NCBI GenBank assembly: GCA_017961515.1
Contig: JAGCXC010000058.1
Coordinates: forward strand, 1-64,000
Direction: 5' to 3'
Source: Clostridiales bacterium
GTDB lineage: Bacteria; Bacillota; Clostridia; Acetivibrionales; RGIG10202
Length of the DNA stretch: 64,000 nucleotides
Position 1 is the first letter of the stretch; every line of letters begins with the position of its first letter. The translations under genes were made by a program, and so were the position numbers. Positions 44,843 to 53,502 of the stretch are shown here, in pieces. Under the pieces are notes generated by a model. The model saw only the letters and a list, made by a program, of their open reading frames with translations, was not told the origin of the DNA and made no database searches.

Positions 44843-46627
44843 TTACTCATTAGTAATATTTTTTATATGCAATTCTTCCAATTGCTCCTCTGATACCGTA
44901 TCTGGAGCATTTGTTAATGGGCAGGACGAATTTTGTACTTTAGGAAAAGCTATAACATCCCTTATTGATTCTCTTTTTGCCATTAACATAACAAGTCTAT
45001 CTAATCCAAATGCTAATCCTCCATGAGGTGGTGTTCCATACTTAAATGCCTCTAATAAATGTCCAAATTTATCATAAGATTCTTTTTCAGACATGCCCAA
45101 CAACTCAAACATTTTGGATTGTAACTCTTTAATATGTATTCTTATACTTCCTCCGCCTATCTCTATTCCATTTAACACAATGTCATACGCCTTAGCTCTA
45201 ACTTGTCCTGGATCCGTATCTAAATATTTTATATCCTCATCCATAGGACTTGTAAACGGATGATGCATTGCTACCCATCTTCTTTCTTCTGGATCATACT
45301 CAAGTAATGGGAACTCTGTTACCCATAAGAAATTAAATTTATCACTATCAATCATATTAAGTTTTTTAGCCACCTCAAGCCTTAGCTGTCCCAAAGCGTC
45401 AAACACAACTTTATTTTCATCCGCTATAAAAAGCACAAGATCTCCCACTTTTGCTTTTGCTCTTTCTAATAATTCATTTAATTTTGATTCATCAAAAAAC
45501 TTCGCTATAGGTGATCTCACACCATTTTCCTCCACAGCAATCCATGCAAGTCCGTGAGCTTTATATGTTTTCACAAACTCCCCTAACGCATCTATTTCTT
45601 TTCTACTAAACTTGGCTCCTCCTATAGCATTTATGGCCATCACGCTTCCACCATTGGCTATTGCTTGGCTAAATACTTTAAAGTCACAATTAAAAACTAA
45701 ATCAGACATATCGATTAATTCCATACCAAATCTTGTATCTGGCTTATCTGATCCAAATCTTCTCATGGCTTCTTTATATGTTAGTCTTTCAAATGGAATT
45801 TTTAAGTCTATATCTAACACTTCTTTAAAGACTCTTTTCAAAAAGCCTTCATTTATAGCTATAACATCATCAACATTAACAAACGACATCTCCAAGTCTA
45901 ACTGTGTAAATTCAGGTTGCCTATCTGCTCTTAAATCTTCATCTCTAAAGCACTTTACAACTTGAAAATATCTATCAAATCCTGATACCATAAGTAATTG
46001 TTTAAATAATTGTGGCGATTGTGGCAATGCAAAATACTTGCCCTTATGTATTCTACTTGGTACCAAATAGTCTCTTGCTCCTTCGGGTGTACTTTTAGTT
46101 AGTACAGGAGTTTCTATTTCCAAAAATCCATTCTCATCATAGTAATCTCTTGCAACCTTTGCCACCTTATGTCTTAACATAAGATTACGCTGCATATCCG
46201 GTCTTCTTAAATCTAGATATCTATATTTTAATCTAATAGCCTCATTGGCATCTATATCTTCTTCTATATATATAGGCGGAGTTTCAGACTCACTCAATAT
46301 TCTAAGATCATCTGCTATTACCTCAATCTCTCCTGTTGCCATATTTTTATTTATATCCTTTTCTGTTCGTCTTGCAACCTTTCCCAATACCGCTAACACA
46401 TACTCACTCTTAACCGATTCAGCTTTTTTAAATAACTTATCAGGAGTTTTATCATTAAAAGTAACTTGCACTATTCCTGTTCTATCTCTTAGTGTAACAA
46501 AAATCATGCTACCCAAATTTCTCTTTCTTTGCACCCATCCCATAAGTACAACATCTTGTCCTATATTTTTGCTACATAAATCGGCACACATATGTGTTCT
46601 TGTTATTCCATATATACTCTCGCCCAT
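44843..46627 (-). CDS. aspS: Aspartyl-tRNA synthetase
   Basis: 594 residues, bacterial type with the insertion domain. An N-terminal OB-fold (VVLMGWVQRKRNLGSMIFV) is followed by class II motif 2 (FRDEDLRADRQPEFTQLDLE) and motif 3 (GLAFGLDRLVML). It charges tRNA(Asp), possibly also tRNA(Asn) if a transamidation route exists; this cannot be told here. It follows hisS by 12 bases, the common Firmicute hisS-aspS operon. GGGGGA lies before the ATG. No T-box leader is present. Confidence 0.97.
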   Translation of the reverse strand: MGESIYGITRTHMCADLCSKNIGQDVVLMGWVQRKRNLGSMIFVTLRDRTGIVQVTFNDKTPDKLFKKAESVKSEYVLAVLGKVARRTEKDINKNMATGEIEVIADDLRILSESETPPIYIEEDIDANEAIRLKYRYLDLRRPDMQRNLMLRHKVAKVARDYYDENGFLEIETPVLTKSTPEGARDYLVPSRIHKGKYFALPQSPQLFKQLLMVSGFDRYFQVVKCFRDEDLRADRQPEFTQLDLEMSFVNVDDVIAINEGFLKRVFKEVLDIDLKIPFERLTYKEAMRRFGSDKPDTRFGMELIDMSDLVFNCDFKVFSQAIANGGSVMAINAIGGAKFSRKEIDALGEFVKTYKAHGLAWIAVEENGVRSPIAKFFDESKLNELLERAKAKVGDLVLFIADENKVVFDALGQLRLEVAKKLNMIDSDKFNFLWVTEFPLLEYDPEERRWVAMHHPFTSPMDEDIKYLDTDPGQVRAKAYDIVLNGIEIGGGSIRIHIKELQSKMFELLGMSEKESYDKFGHLLEAFKYGTPPHGGLAFGLDRLVMLMAKRESIRDVIAFPKVQNSSCPLTNAPDTVSEEQLEELHIKNITNE

Positions 46628-46639
46628 CTTGCATCCCCC

Positions 46640-47887
46640 TTAGTTTGTTAAAATCTTAGATAACTCATCTATAGCTACTTCCCTTTTTTCTCCATTCTTC
46701 ATATCTTTTATAACACAGCTATTGGTTGTTACCTCATCTTCACCTATTACAACACAATACTTAGCGTTTATTTTATCTGCATACTTCATCTGTGCTTTTA
46801 AGCTCTTATTCATTAAATCGCACCATGCAGTAATCCCAAGCCGTCTTAATTCAAAAGTTAATTTTTGAACGTACTCTCTAGTACCATCTGTAGACGCCAC
46901 ATAAATACTAGGTATGTCCTTGCATCCTAACTTTATCCCTTCACTTCCTAATAAAAGAATTAAGCGCTCCAAACCAATGGCAAAACCAATACCACATGTT
47001 GGTTTCCCTCCACATTCTTCTATCAAACCATCATAACGTCCTCCACCACAAATAGCACTTTGAGCTCCTATAGCTCCAGCCTCAAATTCAAAGACTGTCT
47101 TGGTGTAATAATCTAGGCCTCTAACTATTCTCTTATTTATCTTATAATCTAAACCTAAATTATTCAACCCCTTCTGTAGCCCTTCAAAATGATCACGACA
47201 TTCATCACACAAATAATCAACTAATAATGGTGCCTCTCTTGTTATTTCCTGACACTTTTCATTTTTACAATCTAGTATTCGCAATGGATTTTTGCTAAAT
47301 CTGTCTCTACATAAACCACAAAACCCATCAAGCTTATTACCCAAAAACTCTTTTAATATCTCATTATATTCTTTTCTACACTTTGGACACCCTATACTAT
47401 TTATACTAAGAGAAATATTTTCTAACCCTAAACTATTTAAATATAAATTAAGCAATGATATAATTTCTACATCAATTTCAGGTCCCTCTGCTCCAAAGGC
47501 TTCCAATCCTAACTGATGGAATTCTCTATAGCGTCCTTTTTGCACATTCTCGTACCTGTAAGCAGTTATATTATAACAAAGTTTTACAGGCTTTTGTAAT
47601 TCTGACATCCCATTTTCAATAAAGCTTCTCGCAACTCCTGCTGTCCCTTCAGGACGCAAAGTTAAACTTCTGTCACCCTTATCTTTAAATGTATACATCT
47701 CTTTTTGCACTATATCAGTTGTGTCTCCCACACCTCTTTGGAATAATTCAGTATGTTCAAACACAGGAAGTCTTATTTCTTTATAACCAAATCTTTCACA
47801 AACACCAAAAAACTTTTCCTCTAAAGCTCTCCACGTGTCTATTTCATCTGGCAATATATCATGAGTACCCTTTGGTTTCTTTATCAT
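46640..47887 (-). CDS. hisS: Histidyl-tRNA synthetase
   Basis: 415 residues from ATG 47887 (AAGGAG 8 bases before it; an ATG at 47941 lies in the previous gene and has no site). Motifs are KKPKGTHDILPDE, RPEGTAGVARSFIE, YRYENVQKGRYREFHQLGLE, RGLDYYTKTVFEF and GIGFAIGLERL. A Cys-rich insert (CPKCRKEY, CGLCRDRF, DCKNEKC) resembles a zinc ribbon that some clostridial HisRS proteins carry. Upstream of aspS. Confidence 0.97.
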   Translation of the reverse strand: MIKKPKGTHDILPDEIDTWRALEEKFFGVCERFGYKEIRLPVFEHTELFQRGVGDTTDIVQKEMYTFKDKGDRSLTLRPEGTAGVARSFIENGMSELQKPVKLCYNITAYRYENVQKGRYREFHQLGLEAFGAEGPEIDVEIISLLNLYLNSLGLENISLSINSIGCPKCRKEYNEILKEFLGNKLDGFCGLCRDRFSKNPLRILDCKNEKCQEITREAPLLVDYLCDECRDHFEGLQKGLNNLGLDYKINKRIVRGLDYYTKTVFEFEAGAIGAQSAICGGGRYDGLIEECGGKPTCGIGFAIGLERLILLLGSEGIKLGCKDIPSIYVASTDGTREYVQKLTFELRRLGITAWCDLMNKSLKAQMKYADKINAKYCVVIGEDEVTTNSCVIKDMKNGEKREVAIDELSKILTN

Positions 47888-47909
47888 ATCAATTCTCCTT
47901 CTGCGTTTT

Positions 47910-48698
47910 TTACAAATACTTAAATAAATCTTTTTCATCACTCAACGCAAACACTTCAATCCCATCAAAGTTTTGCGTTAACAATCTTTTTATATAATCA
48001 ACAAAAATATGTTCTGTACCAAAATGACCAGCATCAATGGCACACAATCCTTTTTGCATTATATCCAACACTACATGATGTTTTAAATCTCCTGTTACTA
48101 TAACGTCTGCCCTTTTTGTAACCAAATTCAAAAAGTTCTCATCAAATGACCCGCAAAACACTGCAACTCTTTTTACCACCTTGTCCACATCCCCAGCAAT
48201 CCTAACATTTTCAACATTTAATTTTTCTTTTACTTTCTCTGCAAATTCACCAAATGTTTTATCTCCTATAACTTCACCTATTTTTCCCACTATCCTATCT
48301 TTGGATTGCCCCAAGTAAAGACTATTTGAATAGTGCAAATCTATTACTTTCGCCAAAAGATCGTTTAACCCATTATGAGCAAAATCAAAATTAGTATGAG
48401 CCGCATAAACACATATATCATTTTTTATTATGTCCTCTACCATTTTACCATACGACTCTTTTGTATTGATTTTTTTAACTCCTTTAAAAATAAATGGATG
48501 ATGTGATAATATTAAGTTTGCATTTTTTTGTATTGCAAAATCCAAAACTTCTCTAGTTAAGTCCAAACAAACCACTATACGTTTTATTGGCTTATCCGAA
48601 TTACCTATTATCAAACCTACGTTATCCCATTCACAAGCTAAACTAACAGGCGAAATCTTTTCTATATAGGCTGCAACATCCTTTAAAAACAACTTCAC
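47910..48698 (-). CDS. Nif3/YqfO-family dinuclear metal protein
   Basis: 262 residues, GTG start abutting the trmK stop. Metal ligands are in LILSHHPFIFKGVKKI and YAAHTNFDFAHNGLND, with VIVTGDLKHH and DAGHFGTEH near the end. Often annotated as GTP cyclohydrolase 1 type 2; the true role is unclear. The trmK-nif3 pair is conserved across Firmicutes. It is 22 bases from hisS, so the four genes trmK-nif3-hisS-aspS may form one transcript. Confidence 0.93.
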   Translation of the reverse strand: MKLFLKDVAAYIEKISPVSLACEWDNVGLIIGNSDKPIKRIVVCLDLTREVLDFAIQKNANLILSHHPFIFKGVKKINTKESYGKMVEDIIKNDICVYAAHTNFDFAHNGLNDLLAKVIDLHYSNSLYLGQSKDRIVGKIGEVIGDKTFGEFAEKVKEKLNVENVRIAGDVDKVVKRVAVFCGSFDENFLNLVTKRADVIVTGDLKHHVVLDIMQKGLCAIDAGHFGTEHIFVDYIKRLLTQNFDGIEVFALSDEKDLFKYL

Positions 48699-49403
48699 TT
48701 AAAATTCATCTCCTTTAAAAAAATTATTAAGCTCACTTTGTAAGCCTTCTACTAGCCATTCATATTTTTCTCTTAAATATGAATTTTTTTCTCGCATATT
48801 ATCCATGGCACTCAATGCCCTTTTGTACTTTTTCAACATGTTCTTTATATAAAGCCCGTACAGTGGATCCCGTTTTAGCTTGTCCCCTACGTAATACTTA
48901 AAAGGATCAACATCATATGTTGTACCATTTTCTACTACAGCACATATTATATTATACATCCTTTTTCCCTCTAATACCAACTTTTCTTTATAAATATTAT
49001 AATTATTATTATAAAACCATTCGCGTACATCATTTTGATACTTATTAGGTTGAGCTATAATCAAAGTTTTGGGAGATAATTTTTCTTTTCCTTCATCTAA
49101 TATATTTTTTATCAATGTCCCTCCCATGCCAGATATCACTATACAATCAACTTCATCATCTTTTTCTAAAATATCAAGCCCTGGTCCTAATCTCGTTTCA
49201 ATTACTTTTTCCATATTGTTGCTAACAATATTATTACATGCTATATTTAGCGGACCTTTTCTCAAGTCAGATGCTATGCACCGTTTAACTATCCCTCTCT
49301 TAATCAGCGATATTGGAACATATGCATGATCTGTACCAATATCAGCGACTATATTACATTTGGGTACTAAATTAATTATTGCGTCTAATCTACTACTTGA
49401 CAT
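48699..49403 (-). CDS. trmK: tRNA (adenine(22)-N1)-methyltransferase
   Basis: 234 residues. Class I SAM motif VADIGTDHAYVPISLIKRG, then CIVISGMGGTLIKNIL (the TrmK signature SGMGG) and LIIAQPNKYQNDVREWF. The C-terminal coiled coil is normal for the family. It methylates A22 in tRNAs, mainly of Firmicutes. GGAGGG precedes the ATG. Confidence 0.95.
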   Translation of the reverse strand: MSSSRLDAIINLVPKCNIVADIGTDHAYVPISLIKRGIVKRCIASDLRKGPLNIACNNIVSNNMEKVIETRLGPGLDILEKDDEVDCIVISGMGGTLIKNILDEGKEKLSPKTLIIAQPNKYQNDVREWFYNNNYNIYKEKLVLEGKRMYNIICAVVENGTTYDVDPFKYYVGDKLKRDPLYGLYIKNMLKKYKRALSAMDNMREKNSYLREKYEWLVEGLQSELNNFFKGDEF

Positions 49404-49423
49404 TAAATTCCCTCCATTGAAAG

Positions 49424-49467
49424 AAAAGATCTAATCACTAAGAAAGTTCAAACTGATTAGACCTTTT
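49424..49467 (-). terminator. Terminator or attenuator between the YkuS-like gene and trmK
   Basis: The minus-strand RNA pairs AAAAGGTCTAATCA (49467-49454) with TGATTAGATCTTTT (49437-49424) over a 16-base loop, with one G-U pair. Further U follow (CTTTC). Because no clear promoter lies between this hairpin and trmK, it may act as a read-through attenuator. Confidence 0.7.
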
Positions 49468-49498
49468 TTATTTAGTGTATCAATTAAAAGCCCTACAC

Positions 49499-49756
49499 TT
49501 ATCCTACTCTTTCTTCAATTTCTTCCTTTACTTCCTCAGGACTAAGTCCAGCTGCCTCTATTATTGGCGCATTTGTCACCTTAGCATCTAGTGCAGTAAA
49601 ATTTGTATTAACTCCTGCAACAACAACTGCATCTACCGAACCTAGTAATGTAGTATCATTGTTCTTAGACAAATCAAATTCTCTAACACTATACCCTTGG
49701 CTTTGTAAATAATTCTTAACTGATGACAATCCCTTTTCTATTGCTATATTTTTCAT
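49499..49756 (-). CDS. YkuS-like (UPF0180) small protein
   Basis: 85 residues from ATG 49756 (GGAGG 7 bases upstream). KNIAIEKGLSSVKNYLQSQG opens it, then SVREFDLSKNND and VDAVVVAGVNTNFTAL. The end, GLSPEEVKEEIEERVG, fits the UPF0180/YkuS family. Function unknown. Ends at a hairpin that separates it from trmK. Confidence 0.85.
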   Translation of the reverse strand: MKNIAIEKGLSSVKNYLQSQGYSVREFDLSKNNDTTLLGSVDAVVVAGVNTNFTALDAKVTNAPIIEAAGLSPEEVKEEIEERVG

Positions 49757-49843
49757 GGTAATCCTCCAATAATAATTTTTTTGCCTAAACAAAAATTATA
49801 AAGGCAGTATTATTATTTTCAATTACTATGTTAAATATGCAAC

Positions 49844-50137
49844 CTATTCTTCAACATAACCCTCCACATATTTACTATATTGAGGATTTTTCCTAAACCA
49901 TTTCTTAGCAAAAGGACATATAAGTCTCACTTTTCTTTTTGTTTTTTCTAAACTGTTTATAAATTCCTCCATCATCATTTGCGTAATCCCTTGTCCTCTA
50001 TATTCTTCCTTTAAATAAACCTCATTTAAAAGAACCACCTCCATCGATTCTTTAGGAAAAGTCATGTGTCCAATTAACTTACCATCATCATAAACCGTCA
50101 TTTCATCATCTTCACAATTGACTTTAATCTCTAGCAT
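49844..50137 (-). CDS. GNAT-type N-acetyltransferase (YjdJ-like)
   Basis: 97 residues from ATG 50137 (AGGAG upstream, inside the end of engB). This is the short GNAT variant with only the core: VYDDGKLIGHMTFPK, VVLLNEVYLKEEYRGQGITQ (acetyl-CoA loop) and RLICPFAKKWFRKNP. The final CPFAKKWF-type motif is typical of YjdJ-like stand-alone domains. Substrate unknown. It starts 2 bases after the engB stop. Confidence 0.9.
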   Translation of the reverse strand: MLEIKVNCEDDEMTVYDDGKLIGHMTFPKESMEVVLLNEVYLKEEYRGQGITQMMMEEFINSLEKTKRKVRLICPFAKKWFRKNPQYSKYVEGYVEE

Positions 50138-50139
50138 AA

Positions 50140-50739
50140 CTATTCTCCTTTGTTTATTTTTTTTTCTATATTGCTCCATATTATTTCCCTAGTTTTTTTG
50201 TCTTTTATAGAATAAGGAATAATAGAAAAATCCTCCGGCAACATAAGTGTATTTTTTATCTCTAAAAGCCTTTGCCTTACCTGACTTTTAGAGATTTTAT
50301 CAAGCTTAGATGCCAATACCAAATATTCTACACCTCTTTGTTTTACCCAATTAGACATTATTACATCATCTTGAGTTGGTTTATGTCTTATATCAACAAG
50401 GTGTATTACTAACTTTAGCTGTTGTCTTTTATTTAAGTAAGCCTCTAATATATCTCCCCAAGTTTCTTTCTTTTCTTTCGAAACTTTTGCATATCCATAG
50501 CCAGGCAAATCAACAAAATATAGTTTTTTATCTATATTGTAAAAATTAATCTCTCTAGTTTTTCCCGGTGTTTGACTTGTCCTTGCTATATTATTTCTAT
50601 TTAACATCATATTTATATAAGAAGACTTTCCCACATTAGATCTACCTACTAATGCAACTTCTGGCAAACTAGCATTAGGATATTGGTTTTTATCTACAGC
50701 CGAAATCTCAAAATTTGCATTATTTATATTAATCCTCAC
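50140..50739 (-). CDS. engB: Ribosome biogenesis GTPase EngB/YsxC
   Basis: 199 residues, GTG start behind GGAGGG. GTPase motifs are G1 GRSNVGKSSYIN, G2 TPGKTREINFY, G3 DLPGYGYAKV and G4 ASKLDKI. Needed for 50S subunit assembly. Upstream is rhomboid; downstream the GNAT gene is nearly continuous. Full length for the family. Confidence 0.96.
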   Translation of the reverse strand: MRININNANFEISAVDKNQYPNASLPEVALVGRSNVGKSSYINMMLNRNNIARTSQTPGKTREINFYNIDKKLYFVDLPGYGYAKVSKEKKETWGDILEAYLNKRQQLKLVIHLVDIRHKPTQDDVIMSNWVKQRGVEYLVLASKLDKISKSQVRQRLLEIKNTLMLPEDFSIIPYSIKDKKTREIIWSNIEKKINKGE

Positions 50740-50759
50740 TTTTAATCCCTCCTAAAACT

Positions 50760-51926
50760 TTACCTCATTCCCATATAAAATAATCCTCCATATAGTGCCA
50801 AAAATAAAACTAAGCAAACAATTCTTACATACCATTTATCTTCTTCTGAATATCTAAACATGCCTGCAGCCAAAAATCCTCCAATTAGCCCGCCTACATG
50901 TCCCCATGAATCAATATTAGGTAAAACAAAACCTAACCCCACATTCATTGCTATTACTGCCAAAAAGGATGTCCCAAATAAATTCCTAAACAAGATAGGC
51001 TTCCTTATACCAAAATACGATAATGCCCCCATTACTCCAAATACCGCGCCAGATGCTCCTAGGCTTAAACTTTCTGATAATGCAAAACTAAATATAAATC
51101 CACCTATTCCGCTCAACATATATATACCTATAAATTTTAGATTCCCATAAAGTTTTTCACAAACAGGTCCTATTATGGAAAGCGAATAGCAATTGGTCAT
51201 TAAGTGCATTAATCCTCCATGCAAAAATATCGGTGCTACTAATCTAAAGTATTCTCCTTCCCGTATAAGCAAATTATCTTTTATTCCCATAAGTCTCATA
51301 AAATCAATATATTTTATATTACCTAAACTTGTCCTTACCATAGCCAATAGATATATAGTTATATTCAAAGCAATCACTGTACGAACAGTTATTGGCCTAT
51401 GCGTCAAAAGCGTAACCTTATAATCTTCTTGCTTCTTTAAATCTAGCTGCAACAAATTATCCCTATTACCCTCCAGCCACTTATCTGGTTCTAGATTATC
51501 ATACAAAACTTCTATTAATCCATAGTCTGGGAAAGCCCTTTCATAACAGCAAGTTATTGTTTGTGTATCAAGCTCCACATGTATTGGTTTAATATATTTT
51601 CTATGATATCCATCATGCACATGTGACCACTTTATTTTTTCTTTTAGCGCATCAGATATACCTTTTTGTGATATAAATACTTTAAATATTTTATAATCTG
51701 TCGGGCTTTCTACTATTCTGTGCAAATTATTTATTCCCAATACTATTTCTTTTTGTATATCTTCCTCCGTGTAACTATCTAAATCATACAGCTCTATTAG
51801 AGAAAACACCTGTCCCCCATTTCTCACAAATATAATTTTATTATCTTTAAACTCTTTATCTACCAATAAAAAATTTTTTTCCTGTATTAATTTTTCTGAT
51901 ACTGCTTGTATATAATTTCTTATCAC
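50760..51926 (-). CDS. Rhomboid-family intramembrane serine protease with N-terminal cytoplasmic domain
   Basis: 388 residues, GTG start behind GAGGAG in the end of the rluA gene. The first 175 residues form a soluble domain seen in clostridial rhomboids. Six or seven membrane helices follow. Active-site elements are Asn245 (HLMTNCY), Ser292 (GASGAVFG) and His343 (WGHVGGLIGG). It cuts membrane helices; targets unknown. Confidence 0.94.
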   Translation of the reverse strand: MIRNYIQAVSEKLIQEKNFLLVDKEFKDNKIIFVRNGGQVFSLIELYDLDSYTEEDIQKEIVLGINNLHRIVESPTDYKIFKVFISQKGISDALKEKIKWSHVHDGYHRKYIKPIHVELDTQTITCCYERAFPDYGLIEVLYDNLEPDKWLEGNRDNLLQLDLKKQEDYKVTLLTHRPITVRTVIALNITIYLLAMVRTSLGNIKYIDFMRLMGIKDNLLIREGEYFRLVAPIFLHGGLMHLMTNCYSLSIIGPVCEKLYGNLKFIGIYMLSGIGGFIFSFALSESLSLGASGAVFGVMGALSYFGIRKPILFRNLFGTSFLAVIAMNVGLGFVLPNIDSWGHVGGLIGGFLAAGMFRYSEEDKWYVRIVCLVLFLALYGGLFYMGMR

Positions 51927-51932
51927 TTTACT

Positions 51933-52634
51933 TTATTCTCCTCTTCTAATAATTTCTGTCATTTTGAAAAATCTCCACGGTATATATTCACTCTTTGGCT
52001 CTATACTAAACTGCATCAGAGTCTTTTTTACTGGGTGCATAAAACTTATCTTATATGACCATAACGCAATTTGCTGACCTTTTTGGGAAGTACCCACTCC
52101 GTATCTTTGATCGCCATATAGCGAAGCACCCATATTTTTAAACTGTACTCGTATTTGATGTGATCTACCCGTTATTAATTTTACCATTACTAGACTTAAA
52201 TTATCAACCTCTTTTAAAATTTTATATTCTAAAATTGCTTCTTTAGCTCCTATGGTATCTTCAATCACAACAGATACCATATTAGTTTTTTTATTTTTCA
52301 ATAAATAATCTTTTAATATACCTTCTTTTGGTTTTATCTTTCCATTAATCACCGCTAAATAATATTTCTCCATTTCATTGTTTCTTATACATGAACTTAA
52401 TCTTGAAGCCGCTTTAGATGTCTTAGCAAAAAGCATAATCCCCCCAACCGGTCTATCTAATCTATGTACCAAGCCCAAATACACATTACCCTTCTTGTTA
52501 TATTTACTTCTTAGATATTCCTTTACTATGAATGTCATGTCAACATCGCCCGTATCATCCTTTTGAGAAGGAACATTACATAACTTCTCCACCACTATTA
52601 TATGATTATCCTCGTAAATTACATTTAAATTCAT
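51933..52634 (-). CDS. RluA-family pseudouridine synthase
   Basis: 233 residues, starting at the ATG of 52634 (GGGAG 5 bases upstream), whose A is shared with the TGA of the previous gene. No S4 domain; the catalytic Asp is in LVHRLDRPVGGIMLFAKT, and KLITGRSHQIRVQFKNMG and DQRYGVG follow. It makes pseudouridine in rRNA or tRNA; the target site is not predictable. Confidence 0.94.
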   Translation of the reverse strand: MNLNVIYEDNHIIVVEKLCNVPSQKDDTGDVDMTFIVKEYLRSKYNKKGNVYLGLVHRLDRPVGGIMLFAKTSKAASRLSSCIRNNEMEKYYLAVINGKIKPKEGILKDYLLKNKKTNMVSVVIEDTIGAKEAILEYKILKEVDNLSLVMVKLITGRSHQIRVQFKNMGASLYGDQRYGVGTSQKGQQIALWSYKISFMHPVKKTLMQFSIEPKSEYIPWRFFKMTEIIRRGE

Positions 52635-53488
52635 CATCTCTCCCATCTCCCGTAAATACCACAAGGTAATGCTATCTCAGAAACTGGAAGGCCTACCTCT
52701 CCTACAGAAATTTCTCCTTTAATTTTTTTATTAACTGTAAGCTTTAGTATATTCTCTACAACACTAGGTGCAAAGCCTGTAGTATACGAATTAATTAAAA
52801 AAAACAATGGCTTGTAAGACAATAAATCAACACATTCTGACACAAACTCAAATAACTTATCTTCTATCTTCCATATCTCGCCTTTTGGGCCTCTTCCATA
52901 TGAGGGTGGATCCATTATTATTGCATCATATACATTACCACGCCTCTTCTCCCTTTGAACAAACTTTAAACAATCATCAACTATAAATCTTACTGGCCTA
53001 TCTCCTAGCCCAGACAATTCTAAATTTTCTTTTGCCCAATTAACCATCCCCTTTGATGCATCTACATGGCAAACCTTTGCCCCCTTTGAAGCAAGTGCCA
53101 CCGTAGCACCTCCTGTGTACGCAAATAAATTTAATACATTAACAGTTCTGGACTCGTTCTCCACTTTTTTCATCATCCAATCCCAATTGACAGCCTGTTC
53201 AGGAAAAAGTCCTGTATGCTTAAATCCTGTAGGTTCAACATAAAATTTTAAATTTTTATAACTTATGGGCCATCTTTTAGGAATAGTCGAATTATATTCC
53301 CAAAAGCCTCCCCCACTTTTACTCCTATGGTAACTCGCATCAGCTCTATCCCACATTTTTTCATTTCCCTTTGGCCATATTATCTGTGGATCAGGTCTTC
53401 TTAATATAACCTCACCCCATCTCTCAAGTTTTTCACCATCACCAGCATCTATAATTTTATAATCCTTCCAGCCCTTTGCTAATAACAT
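52634..53488 (-). CDS. Class I SAM-dependent rRNA methyltransferase (YccW/RlmI-like)
   Basis: 284 residues. The SAM motif is VLNLFAYTGGATVALASKGA, then HVDASKGMVNWAKEN and the catalytic-loop motif IIMDPPSYGRGPKGE. It lacks the PUA domain of true RlmI and starts with a short beta region (RWGEVILRRPDPQIIW). This is a common clostridial type, presumably for rRNA. Overlaps the rluA-like gene by one base. Confidence 0.88.
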   Translation of the reverse strand: MLLAKGWKDYKIIDAGDGEKLERWGEVILRRPDPQIIWPKGNEKMWDRADASYHRSKSGGGFWEYNSTIPKRWPISYKNLKFYVEPTGFKHTGLFPEQAVNWDWMMKKVENESRTVNVLNLFAYTGGATVALASKGAKVCHVDASKGMVNWAKENLELSGLGDRPVRFIVDDCLKFVQREKRRGNVYDAIIMDPPSYGRGPKGEIWKIEDKLFEFVSECVDLLSYKPLFFLINSYTTGFAPSVVENILKLTVNKKIKGEISVGEVGLPVSEIALPCGIYGRWER

Positions 53489-53502
53489 ATTCTAAAATAT
53501 AC

